Shown in pieces: positions 40,666 to 50,033 of a stretch of 64,000 nt of DNA; position 1 is the stretch's first letter; the number at the start of each line of letters is the position of its first letter. The notes under the pieces were generated by a model. It did no database searches and had not been told where the DNA came from. It worked only from the letters and a program-made list of their open reading frames with translations. Origin of the DNA: Stutzerimonas stutzeri (GTDB taxonomy: Bacteria; Pseudomonadota; Gammaproteobacteria; Pseudomonadales; Pseudomonadaceae); NCBI RefSeq assembly GCF_019090095.1, contig NZ_JAGQFP010000001.1, positions 1,674,001 to 1,738,000 on the forward strand, written 5' to 3'. Position numbers and translations under genes: made by a program.

Positions 40666-41961
40666 ATGGGTCACCTGGTACAACAGCGGGCGGAACAGCC
40701 GGCCCTGGCTGAACTGGACTACCTGCTGCAGCGCTTCCGGCAAGTTCGCGCGACCAGCGAAGCGATCTGCGCGCCCCTGCAGACCGAAGAATACGTCATC
40801 CAGAGCATGCCCGACGTCAGCCCGCCGAAGTGGCATCTTGCGCATGTCAGCTGGTTCTTCGAGGCCTTCCTGCTCAAACCGTACCTGCCAGGCTACGCAC
40901 CGCTCGATGCGGCCTACGACTACCTGTTCAACTCTTACTACGAGACCCACGGCACGCCCTTTCCGCGCAACCAGCGTGGGCTGATCTCGCGGCCCGGCGT
41001 GGAGGATGTCTACCGCTTCCGTCAGCATGTCGACCGGGCAATGAGCGAGTTGCTGGTCAGCCCGCCCCAGCAGCATGCGGCCGAGATCATGCGTCGGGTC
41101 GAGCTGGGCCTGCAGCACGAACAACAGCACCAGGAATTGTTGCTGATGGACATCAAGCACATCCTGGCGCAGAACCCGCTCCATCCGATCTACCGCAGCG
41201 ACTTGAAACCCGCGCCCAGCCTGCACAACGACCGCGTCCGCTGGCACAGCTATGCCGCCGGCGTACGGCATATCGGCCATGCCGGCAGTGGCTTCGCCTT
41301 TGATTGCGAGACGCCCCGGCACCGGCAGTTCGTCGAGGATTTCCAGCTGGCCGACCGCTTGGTCAGCAATCGCGAGTACCTCTCCTTCATCGCCGACGGT
41401 GGCTACGCGCGCAGCGAGCTCTGGCTGTCCGATGGCTTGGCGCATATCCGCCAGCACGGCTGGAACGCGCCGTTGTATTGGCATCGCGAGGACGGTGGCT
41501 GGTGCGAGATGACACTCGGCGGAATGCGGCCGCTGGACCTGGAAGCGCCCGTCTGCCACATCAGCTTCTATGAAGCGGACGCCTATGCGCGCTGGGCCGG
41601 CGCACGACTGCCCACCGAAGCCGAATGGGAAATCGCCGCCACCGACCAGCCACGGCGTGGCAACTTTCTGGAAAGCGATCATCTGCAACCTGTTTCTGCC
41701 AGCGTCCCGCATGAGGGGCCGGCACAGTTGTTCGGTGACGTCTGGGAGTGGACCGCCAGCGCCTACCGTCCCTATCCAGGGTTCCGCCCGCTGGAAGGCA
41801 GCCTGGGCGAATACAACGGCAAATTCATGTCCGGCCAGATGGTGCTGCGCGGCGGGTGCTGCGCCACACCGGAGGCCCACATCCGTGCGACCTACCGCAA
41901 CTTCTTTCAGCCGGCGATGCGCTGGCAGTTTGCCGGGCTGCGCCTGGCCAGGGAGCTTTGA
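40666..41961 (+). CDS. egtB: Ergothioneine biosynthesis sulfoxide synthase EgtB
   Basis: Non-haem iron enzyme of 431 residues that joins hercynine to a thiol (cysteine or gamma-glutamylcysteine) with O2 to give the sulfoxide precursor of ergothioneine. The N-terminal DinB-like domain supplies the iron ligands: H60 (in KWHLAHVSWFFE) and the pair H151/H155 (in QHEQQHQELL). The C-terminal formylglycine-enzyme-like domain shows ARLPTEAEWEIAA, FGDVWEWTASAY and LRGGCCATPEAHIRATYRNFF. GGGGGA precedes the ATG at 40666. egtD follows after 3 nt, so they are one operon. There is no egtC amidase nearby, so direct use of cysteine is plausible (inference). Confidence 0.95.
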   Translation: MGHLVQQRAEQPALAELDYLLQRFRQVRATSEAICAPLQTEEYVIQSMPDVSPPKWHLAHVSWFFEAFLLKPYLPGYAPLDAAYDYLFNSYYETHGTPFPRNQRGLISRPGVEDVYRFRQHVDRAMSELLVSPPQQHAAEIMRRVELGLQHEQQHQELLLMDIKHILAQNPLHPIYRSDLKPAPSLHNDRVRWHSYAAGVRHIGHAGSGFAFDCETPRHRQFVEDFQLADRLVSNREYLSFIADGGYARSELWLSDGLAHIRQHGWNAPLYWHREDGGWCEMTLGGMRPLDLEAPVCHISFYEADAYARWAGARLPTEAEWEIAATDQPRRGNFLESDHLQPVSASVPHEGPAQLFGDVWEWTASAYRPYPGFRPLEGSLGEYNGKFMSGQMVLRGGCCATPEAHIRATYRNFFQPAMRWQFAGLRLAREL

Positions 41962-41964
41962 AAC

Positions 41965-42930
41965 ATGGCACTAGCCGTACACTTTCATGACCAGACGCAG
42001 CCAACCCACGACAGCTCCCTGCGCGACGAAGCGCTGGCAGGCTTCGCCGCCACGCCCAAGCGCATCTCGCCGAAGTTCTTCTACGACCGGCGCGGCTCCG
42101 AACTGTTCGAGGAGATTTGCCTGCAGCCCGAGTACTACGTGACCCGCACCGAGGAGAAGATCCTCGCCAACGCGGCCAACGAAATACTGGAGATCGCCGG
42201 CCCGCAGACCGACCTGATCGAACTGGGCAGCGGAGCCAGCCGCAAGGTTCGCCTGCTGCTCGAAGGGCTGCGGCCGGTCAGTTACCTTGGCATCGACATC
42301 TCCGAAGACTTCCTGCTGACCAGCACCCAGCGACTCGCCGCCGATTACCCCTGGCTCGAAGTGCATGCGGCCTGCGCCGATTTCTCCGACGAACTGAAGC
42401 TGCCGGACGACTTCACCATTCACCATCCGCTGGTCTTCTTTCCCGGTTCCAGCATCGGCAACTTCACCCCACTGGAGGCACGCAGGCTGCTCGGCCACCT
42501 GCATGAAATCCTGCCGCCAGGCGGTGGCGTGCTGATTGGCGTGGACCTGGTCAAGGACCGCAGCGTGCTGGAGGCGGCCTACAACGACCGCGCTCACGTC
42601 ACCGCAGCGTTCAACCTCAACCTGCTCCAGCGCATCCGCCAGGAGCTGGACAGCGATATCGATCCGTCACGCTTCGCTCACCAGGCGTTTTTCAACGAGC
42701 AGGATTCGCGGATCGAGATGCACCTGATCAGCCGTGAATCACAGGACGTCACGATCGAGGGGCAGCGGTTCCACTTCGATGCCGGTGAGAGCCTGCATAC
42801 CGAAAACTCCTACAAATACACCCTGCAGTCCTTCGCCGCCCTTGCCAGCAGCGCCGGTTTCGACTGCAGCGGCCAATGGACCGATGCTCAAGACCTGTTC
42901 AGCGTGCACTACTTGCAACGTCGGCCATGA
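41965..42930 (+). CDS. egtD: L-histidine N(alpha)-methyltransferase EgtD
   Basis: SAM-dependent enzyme of 321 residues (the family's usual length) that trimethylates histidine to hercynine, the first step of ergothioneine synthesis. The family signature PKRISPKFFYDRRGSELFEEI opens the protein, QPEYYVTRTE follows at 55-64, the SAM loop is ELGSGASRK at 86-94, and FFPGSSIGNF lies in the middle. The gene begins 3 nt after egtB and its stop codon overlaps the start of the S8 peptidase gene (ATGA), so all three are translationally coupled. Ergothioneine is a thiol antioxidant. Confidence 0.95.
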   Translation: MALAVHFHDQTQPTHDSSLRDEALAGFAATPKRISPKFFYDRRGSELFEEICLQPEYYVTRTEEKILANAANEILEIAGPQTDLIELGSGASRKVRLLLEGLRPVSYLGIDISEDFLLTSTQRLAADYPWLEVHAACADFSDELKLPDDFTIHHPLVFFPGSSIGNFTPLEARRLLGHLHEILPPGGGVLIGVDLVKDRSVLEAAYNDRAHVTAAFNLNLLQRIRQELDSDIDPSRFAHQAFFNEQDSRIEMHLISRESQDVTIEGQRFHFDAGESLHTENSYKYTLQSFAALASSAGFDCSGQWTDAQDLFSVHYLQRRP

Positions 42931-44678
42931 GGCGCCTCACGCCTTGCCTATCCGCCCTGTCCCTGGCGGTTTGCCTCGGCAGCGCCACTGCTGCCGAGCA
43001 ACCCCTGCGGGTCAAGGATCTGCAGCGCTGCGGCGACCTCTTCTCCACCGCGCAGCTGACGTTCTGTCTGCGCAGCGAAGGCGTAACCACCGCGGACCTG
43101 AAGGTAATGCTGGGCGGCAAACCCGTCGAAGCGACTCAGGAACGCAATGGCCGGCTCCGCCTGACCCTGACCAGCGAAGACCATCAGAGCGGTCCGCTCT
43201 GGCTGGAGCAGGGTAATCGCCGTAGCAACCCGGTCTGGCTCACGCTCAAGGGCAGTCACGTCGTGCCGGCGGGCCCGAGCGAAGTCGCCAAGAACATGGA
43301 CGGCCTGACGACCTACCTGGACCTGGTCAGCCTGATCATCGAAGAGGACCACGACGGCCTGGACGAATCGCGACGGCTGGCCAAGAAGTATGGCGCCGAG
43401 GTGGTGGGTGCCATCGCTCCGCTCAACACCTACCAGCTGCGACTACCGGTCAAGAACTTGACCGAACGCGACGCGCTGGTCCTGCGCCTGGGCAGCGAAA
43501 CGAGCGTGGACGCCGTGATCATCGAGGAATCCGGTGCCGAAGAGCCGCTCGAAGAAGATCAGCAGCCAAAGCCGCGTAACAGCGAGTGGGTCGCCAATCG
43601 CTTCCTCGATGCAGTGGATTTCTACCGACGCCGCCTGCCCGCGCAGAACGCCCCGATCGAGGCCCGGCCGGTACGCATCGGCATTATCGAGCGCGATGTC
43701 GATTTCGACTCGCCGGAGTTCGAGCCCTACCTCGGCGAGTGCAAACCGAGCACGCCGCGTACCTGCGTCTATGCGCGCGATGCGCAATCGCCAGAGGAGC
43801 ACGGTACCAGCGTCACGGGCATCCTCGCCGCCCACAGCGCAGAAGCGGGCGATCAGGGCTTTCTAGCCGCACTGGAGCCGGCAAGCGGGGGGTTCGAGGT
43901 CATCGTCGAACGCAACTCGGATGCCGGGATCACCGCCAACGTTGCGGCCTCGGTCAACCTGGTCGAGGACGGCGTGCGGGTGCTGAACTGGAGCTGGGGG
44001 ATTCATCGCGTCGGCACGCGGGATATAGAAGGTGAAGCGGTGGACTCGCTGATTCGCTCGGGGGTCGCCATGAGCGGTTATGAGGAGCTGCTGGAAGAGT
44101 TCTTCCTCTGGCTGCGCCGCGAGCATCCCGATGTGCTGGTGGTCAACTCGGCCGGTAATGGCTCGGCCCGCTCAGGCCAGGACGATTACCGTCTGCCCTC
44201 CTCCTTCATCACCGAGCAACTGCTGGTAGTCGGCGCTCATCAGCGCGACTTCAGCAAGGATGTGCCGGTCGAACACCCCGACTACGTGACCAAGCGCCCG
44301 TCGTCCAATGTCGACATGCGCGTCGATATCACCGCGTCCGCCTGTACGCGTGCCGCAACACTGCAAGAGGGAAAACGCGGCGACGTGCACTGCGGTACTT
44401 CCTACGCAACACCAATGGTCACCGGCATCGTCGGCGCCATGCTGTCGATCAACCCGGCCCTGGCCCCGGAGCAAGTGCGCGAACTGCTACGCCGAAGCGC
44501 GCTGACCATCGGCCGCAACAGTGATTTCGAAGCGGCAGAAGCCGACGACCTGACGGCACCGATCCTCCCGTCCGAGCGCGGTTACCAGCTGGACAACGGG
44601 GATATCGGCCGCTCGGCGAGGCTGGATATGCGCAAGGCATTGGAGCTTACGGTCGACAGCCTGCAAGAGGTTCGGTGA
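42927..44678 (+). CDS. Exported subtilisin-like (S8) peptidase with Glu in the Asp position
   Basis: Protein of 583 residues with a signal peptide (about 1-23, cut at ATAA), an N-terminal beta-rich domain of unknown type (about 25-115), a prodomain-like region and an S8 catalytic domain (about 245-560). H292 (EEHGTSVTG), the oxyanion N411 (NSAGNGS) and S492 (CGTSYATPMVTG) are in canonical motifs. The Asp motif reads GIIERDVDFDSPEF, so E255 stands where subtilisin has D32; D257 is two residues on. It may still be a peptidase, with altered activity, or be inactive. The ATG at 42927 overlaps the egtD stop. No link between subtilases and ergothioneine is known to me. Confidence 0.88.
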   Translation: MRRLTPCLSALSLAVCLGSATAAEQPLRVKDLQRCGDLFSTAQLTFCLRSEGVTTADLKVMLGGKPVEATQERNGRLRLTLTSEDHQSGPLWLEQGNRRSNPVWLTLKGSHVVPAGPSEVAKNMDGLTTYLDLVSLIIEEDHDGLDESRRLAKKYGAEVVGAIAPLNTYQLRLPVKNLTERDALVLRLGSETSVDAVIIEESGAEEPLEEDQQPKPRNSEWVANRFLDAVDFYRRRLPAQNAPIEARPVRIGIIERDVDFDSPEFEPYLGECKPSTPRTCVYARDAQSPEEHGTSVTGILAAHSAEAGDQGFLAALEPASGGFEVIVERNSDAGITANVAASVNLVEDGVRVLNWSWGIHRVGTRDIEGEAVDSLIRSGVAMSGYEELLEEFFLWLRREHPDVLVVNSAGNGSARSGQDDYRLPSSFITEQLLVVGAHQRDFSKDVPVEHPDYVTKRPSSNVDMRVDITASACTRAATLQEGKRGDVHCGTSYATPMVTGIVGAMLSINPALAPEQVRELLRRSALTIGRNSDFEAAEADDLTAPILPSERGYQLDNGDIGRSARLDMRKALELTVDSLQEVR

Positions 44679-45131
44679 TGCCCGGCCGGCAGCCATTGGG
44701 TCGCTAACACCGCTTCGTCTTGAAATACTCTGAAATAACTGCATTTGAGCCGGTAAAGCTGCACGCCTAAAAACCGGCGCAGCGGCTTCGCCTGCCTGTC
44801 ACTCGACCTATGTCGCCTGTAGTTCGAAAAACACAATTAATTCAAACACTTAAGCAATAGGGGCCATTTAATATTTAATAGCCATCTAATACTGGCAACT
44901 AGAGATAGATAATCAGCGCTCAATAAAACAACATATTTATGACGCCAAATTAACTTCAAATAACAAGCATCAACCTATATAAAACCTATCCACGCGAACT
45001 GGAGTGCTTTTTCCTGTTCGCGTTGCCAGGTGGTGTCGTGGGTCGTTGCTTCACTCGTTGCATGTCCTCGGACGCTTCCGCGCTTTTTAAAAGGCCTCGG
45101 CCTTTTGTCGTATTAAGTTCCGGAGATCCTC
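44679..45131. other. AT-rich intergenic region before the GH5 gene
   Basis: A 453-base gap with no gene. The stretch from about 44820 to 44990 is clearly AT-rich against the surrounding GC-rich DNA. It contains CCTATATAAAACC near 44975, a possible -10 region. A 7-bp inverted repeat (44993-44999 / 45016-45022) and the hairpin at 45089-45106 follow. The composition suggests a long, perhaps H-NS/MvaT-controlled, promoter region (inference). Confidence 0.6.
45089..45106 (+). promoter_or_regulatory. Leader hairpin just before the GH5 start codon
   Basis: An 18-bp palindrome, AAAAGGCC-TC-GGCCTTTT, followed by GTCG, lies 25 bp upstream of the ATG and close to the GGAG. In RNA it could act as an attenuator or protect the 5' end; as DNA it could be an operator. 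Confidence 0.45.
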
Positions 45132-47231
45132 ATGTCCGCGCAGGTAACATTCAGCGTACCCAAGGTGCTGCTCGGCACCGCCCTGCTGGTCGCATTCGGC
45201 GTCAGTCAGGTCCAGCCCGTTCAAGCGGCCACTTCCAGCGCGACGGTAGCGTCGCAGCAAGTTCTCGCCACCGCCCAGGTCAACGACTTCACCAGCTCGC
45301 AGTGGCTGAGGGGAAGCTGGCGTCAGTCGGCCGGCCTGTCGATCCCGGCGACGGCAGCAAACAAGGCGGTATTCAAGAAAGGCGCCCAGGTCAGAACCGC
45401 GGACGGACAGATTCGCTCGATCCAGGTGGTCTATTTTTCTGGCGCTCACATGAGCGTCATGTTCTCCGGCACCGCCCTCGATGCCTCGAAGAACGGTTAT
45501 CCCAAGAGCCTCTCGGCATTGGGCGCCGCCTCACCTTCGGCGCCTGCGGTCGTCATCCCCAGTACCGATGCGAACCAGGGCAGCACGGCGGTCCACAGTT
45601 CCGCCATCAACAACTACACCAACAACGACTGGTTGTACGGCGTATGGCGCAAGTCGGCCGGTTTGTCGATCCCGGCCAGCAGCGCGAACCGCACCGCCTT
45701 CAAGGTCGGGTCGTCGGTCAAGCTGGCGGACGGCCAGGTGCGCACGATCAGCGCGGTGTATATCTCCGGTAATAACATGAGCGTGATGCTCAGCGGCGCA
45801 ACCCTCAGCGGCAAGCTTGGCTACCCGAACAAGCTGCTTTCGACCCTCAGCACAACCACGCCAGCGCCGACGCCACCCCCGCCGAGCCAGCCCTCGACAC
45901 CGGTAGTCACGCCGCCTGCCAACCCGACTCCAAGCCAGACGGTAGCCTTGAACGCCTTCAACGGTGGCGATTTCGTCAATGGCGTCTACAACACCAGCAA
46001 ATTCCACGGCGTATCGGTCAAGGCGACGGCCGAGAACAAGGCTGCCTTCCATAAGGGCGCGAAGATCCGTTTCGCCGACGGCCAGGTACGCAGCATCACG
46101 TTGATCTATCAATCCGGCGGCAACATGACGGTCATGGTCGACGGCGGCGCCATCAACGGCAAGGCTGTGGGCTATCCGCGCACCGTTTCGGTCAACAGCA
46201 CGGGCTTCAGCACGCCCACCCCGAACACCGGCAATCAGGCACCTAGTGACGGTGGCACACCGGCAAACCCCATCAACCTGGTCGGCATCAACCTGGCTGG
46301 TGCGGAGTTCGGCACCGACGTCGCGCTGCCCGGGGTCTACCTGAAACAGTACATCTACCCCGGCGAAGCGGACTTCAAGCGCTACGCCGAGCGCAACCTG
46401 AAGCTGGTGCGCCTGCCATTTCGCTGGGAGCGGATCCAGCCGCGACTCAACGCCGAGCTGGACCGCGCCGAACTGGGACGCCTGCTGACCACGCTCGATC
46501 ACGCACGCAAGTACGGCATGCAGGTCATCCTCGACATGCACAACTATTATCGCTACTACGGCAAGATGATCGGCTCGAGCGAGGTACCGGTGAGCGCATT
46601 CGCCGACAGCTGGCAACGCATCGCCAGGCAGGTCGCCAAGCACCCAGCGGTCTATGGCTACGGTCTGATGAACGAGCCCCACACCACCAACGGCCAGTGG
46701 CCGGCCGCAGCCCTGGCCGCCGCCAAGAGCATTCGCAGTATCGATGCGCAGCATTGGGTGATCATCGCCGGCGATCGTTGGTCGAGTGCGTTCCACTGGC
46801 CGTCGTATAACACTCGCCTGGTCAGCGATCCCTGGATGCGTGACGCGAAGAACAACCTGATGTTCGAAGCTCACCTGTACTTCGACCAGGATTACTCCGG
46901 CTACTACACGAACCGGAACGAAGTGTATGATCCGATGATCGGGGTGATTCGAGCCAAACCCTTCGTCGAATGGCTGAGCAGATACCGCCTGCGTGGCTTT
47001 ATCGGCGAGCACGGCGCGCCGGACTACTCACCGTCGGCCATCGCCGCCACGGACAACCTGCTCCGTTATCTCGGCCAGCATTGCATCCCCAGCACCTACT
47101 GGGCCGCAGGCCCCTGGTGGAACGACTATGCGCTGTCGCTGGATGTCAAGAATGGCAAGCCGCGACCGCAGCTGCCGATACTGCTCAAGCATGCCGCCAA
47201 CAAGAGCTGCGGGGCGGTCGGCCCGCTGTGA
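45132..47231 (+). CDS. Secreted glycoside hydrolase family 5 protein with three N-terminal repeats
   Basis: Protein of 699 residues. A signal peptide (about 1-32, cut at VQAA) is followed by three related modules at about 50-127, 157-236 and 272-352, a Pro/Thr linker between the second and third (241-268), another linker, and a GH5 barrel (about 383-690). In the barrel the acid/base is E515 (GLMNEPHTT) and the nucleophile E626 (FIGEHGAP). Each module carries an S-A-G-L-S-I or related segment, then A-N-K-x-x-F-K-x-G and ADGQ-[VI]-R-[ST]-I, then VY-x-SG-x-x-M-[ST]-VM. I do not recognise the module; polysaccharide binding is a guess. Substrate could be a cellulose-like or mannan polymer or the cell's own exopolysaccharide. 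Confidence 0.9.
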   Translation: MSAQVTFSVPKVLLGTALLVAFGVSQVQPVQAATSSATVASQQVLATAQVNDFTSSQWLRGSWRQSAGLSIPATAANKAVFKKGAQVRTADGQIRSIQVVYFSGAHMSVMFSGTALDASKNGYPKSLSALGAASPSAPAVVIPSTDANQGSTAVHSSAINNYTNNDWLYGVWRKSAGLSIPASSANRTAFKVGSSVKLADGQVRTISAVYISGNNMSVMLSGATLSGKLGYPNKLLSTLSTTTPAPTPPPPSQPSTPVVTPPANPTPSQTVALNAFNGGDFVNGVYNTSKFHGVSVKATAENKAAFHKGAKIRFADGQVRSITLIYQSGGNMTVMVDGGAINGKAVGYPRTVSVNSTGFSTPTPNTGNQAPSDGGTPANPINLVGINLAGAEFGTDVALPGVYLKQYIYPGEADFKRYAERNLKLVRLPFRWERIQPRLNAELDRAELGRLLTTLDHARKYGMQVILDMHNYYRYYGKMIGSSEVPVSAFADSWQRIARQVAKHPAVYGYGLMNEPHTTNGQWPAAALAAAKSIRSIDAQHWVIIAGDRWSSAFHWPSYNTRLVSDPWMRDAKNNLMFEAHLYFDQDYSGYYTNRNEVYDPMIGVIRAKPFVEWLSRYRLRGFIGEHGAPDYSPSAIAATDNLLRYLGQHCIPSTYWAAGPWWNDYALSLDVKNGKPRPQLPILLKHAANKSCGAVGPL

Positions 47232-47233
47232 TC

Positions 47234-47261
47234 GCTGCGCTCCGAGCTCGCGGAGCGCAGC
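47234..47261. terminator. Bidirectional hairpin between convergent genes
   Basis: An 11-bp perfect stem (47234-47244 / 47251-47261) with a six-base loop between the GH5 stop and the stop of the 123-residue gene on the other strand. Confidence 0.75.
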
Positions 47262-47266
47262 AATGG

Positions 47267-47638
47267 TCACGCCACCGCCATGGCATCGAAGACTTCAGGG
47301 GTGAGTGCCGACTCGCCCTTTTCGTCCAGCCGCTGGCGGCGGTTCGAGTCGCCTCCTTCGAGCATGTTCAGCAAGCGCACGCCGCGCTCGGTCAGCACGA
47401 AGTTTTCACCGTTGCCGCCCTCCTCCTCGGGCCGCGCGACCATGAAGCCTCCTTCGAACAGCAGGCTTTCGTAGTTCTGCGCTTCAGCTTTCAGCGAGTC
47501 CATATTGGGTAGCGGCTGGCCAGCCTCCTCCATCGCCAGGGCATGCTCATCGGCATACTGACGCGGCGTGAAGGGTTCGTTGCCGGCTTTCTGCGCTTCT
47601 CGGAGCAGGCGCAACATCAGGTCCCAGTCGTAGCTCAT
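47267..47638 (-). CDS. Small protein of winged-helix type (DUF2513-like)
   Basis: A 123-residue soluble protein. The start MSYDWDLMLRLLREAQ and the centre ESLLFEGGFMVARPE, FVLTERGVRLLNMLEG follow the pattern of DUF2513-type winged-helix proteins (KRDWDLI..., LTWxGHEFLD). Function is not known; a DNA-binding role is possible. AGGAGA lies 6 nt before the ATG. The family link is from the pattern only. Confidence 0.72.
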   Translation of the reverse strand: MSYDWDLMLRLLREAQKAGNEPFTPRQYADEHALAMEEAGQPLPNMDSLKAEAQNYESLLFEGGFMVARPEEEGGNGENFVLTERGVRLLNMLEGGDSNRRQRLDEKGESALTPEVFDAMAVA

Positions 47639-47794
47639 GTCCGTTCTCCTGTCGCACCGCCACAGAACGGCGGCTCTTGCTCATTCGGACCCCGCTGCCA
47701 GCGGCATGGTTCGATCCCCGGCCAACGGAAACGGCTGAACTAAAGCGCGCCGACGGCAATCAACCGATCAGATCGATGACCAAAGGAGCGCGCC

Positions 47795-48091
47795 ATGAGA
47801 CGCCTGATGCTTCCCTTCACCCTGGCCCTGCTGGCCAGCCAGCCGGTGTTCGCCGACCAATGCACGACCGACGAGATCGATCAGAAGGCCAAGGAGCTGG
47901 CCGACCGTGTCAGTGCACTGACCGAGAACAATCCCAAGCGGGCCGCGGAGATCAATGAGGAGTTGCGGGACATGGAGGTCAAGCAGACCGCCGAGCAGCT
48001 CGGCAATGAGTGCGAGGCCTACGACAAGCGCATCGAGCATGTCGAAAAGGCGGAGAAGGATGCCGATATCGCACCGGCTGAGAAGCGCTGA
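47795..48091 (+). CDS. Periplasmic DUF1090-like protein
   Basis: A 98-residue protein with a signal peptide (about 1-20, cut at VFAD) and a mature part that is nearly all charged helix with two cysteines (C23 in DQCTTDEID, C71-like in GNECEAYDKRIE). This resembles YqjC/DUF1090 proteins of unknown function. AAAGGAG precedes the ATG. The gene converges on the DEAD-box helicase gene. Confidence 0.75.
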   Translation: MRRLMLPFTLALLASQPVFADQCTTDEIDQKAKELADRVSALTENNPKRAAEINEELRDMEVKQTAEQLGNECEAYDKRIEHVEKAEKDADIAPAEKR

Positions 48092-48099
48092 AGCCCATG

Positions 48100-48125
48100 A
48101 GCCGGGGTGGCAGGCCACCCCGGCT
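48100..48125. terminator. Bidirectional hairpin between convergent genes
   Basis: A perfect 11-bp stem AGCCGGGGTGG / CCACCCCGGCT with a CAGG loop, 9 bp after the DUF1090-like gene and 8 bp from the helicase stop codon. Confidence 0.78.
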
Positions 48126-48132
48126 GCGTGAA

Positions 48133-49479
<1,347 letters not shown>

Positions 49480-49612
49480 GGGGGACTACCTCAGGATCGA
49501 AAAAACGTCGCATAGATTAACCCGTCCGGCGCACTCAGCGGCGGCTTTGTGCAGCGCAACGACCGAACCGGACGCCGCGCGAGGGGCTGGCGCCACGAAA
49601 CCGCACAGGACC

Positions 49613-49648
49613 GGTCAGGTCAGGTCAGGTCAGGTCAGGTCAGGGTCA
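49613..49648. repeat. Pentanucleotide tandem repeat (GGTCA)
   Basis: Six perfect copies of GGTCA (49613-49642), one extra G, and a seventh copy at 49644-49648 whose TCA is the stop codon (TGA on the minus strand) of the adjoining gene. Copy number may vary by slippage, but would change only the 3' untranslated region. Confidence 0.9.
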
Positions 49649-49966
49649 CTGCGGCTCGCAGGTCAGCTTGATGCGCAGGCGAATGACGTCGCGCTTGAAC
49701 TTCGCCGTCATCGGCTTGCGCTCGCCTGCCTGCAACGTGATGTGGCGCGTGCGCGGTGATTCCGGACCGTTGCGAAACACGGCATTACACTCGACCGGGC
49801 GATTGCCGTAGTTCTGCAGCAGCAACCCGGCCATGTCACGGTCGATGGTTTCGGTGCTCGCCAACACCTCGGCGCCGTTGAGCGCTTGCTCCAGCTCCAC
49901 GGGATAGCTGACGGCCATGGCGCCGAGTGGGAAGATGGCGAGCGCAACAACGCAAAGCTTATTCAT
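49646..49966 (-). CDS. Small exported protein of unknown function
   Basis: A 106-residue protein with a signal peptide (about 1-18, cut at AMAV) and a mature beta-rich part: YPVELEQALNGAEV, RDMAGLLLQNYGNRPVECNA, SPRTRHITLQAGERKPMTAKF, RLRIKLTCEPQ. Two cysteines could form a disulfide. Relatives in pseudomonads have sometimes been labelled phosphoglycerate kinase, which this sequence cannot be. The ATG at 49966 is 10 nt from AGGAG; a TTG at 49972 is better spaced and could be the true start. It is divergent from the LysR gene 68 bp away. Confidence 0.75.
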   Translation of the reverse strand: MNKLCVVALAIFPLGAMAVSYPVELEQALNGAEVLASTETIDRDMAGLLLQNYGNRPVECNAVFRNGPESPRTRHITLQAGERKPMTAKFKRDVIRLRIKLTCEPQ

Positions 49967-50033
49967 ATTCAAGCGGACTCCTCGTGAAGGCGAGTGCCAG
50001 CGTACCAGACCGACGCAACAGGAAAGCACTGGA

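Noticed and set aside
49646..49966. Label of phosphoglycerate kinase for the small exported protein.
   Set aside because: The sequence is 106 residues with a signal peptide and no kinase motif.
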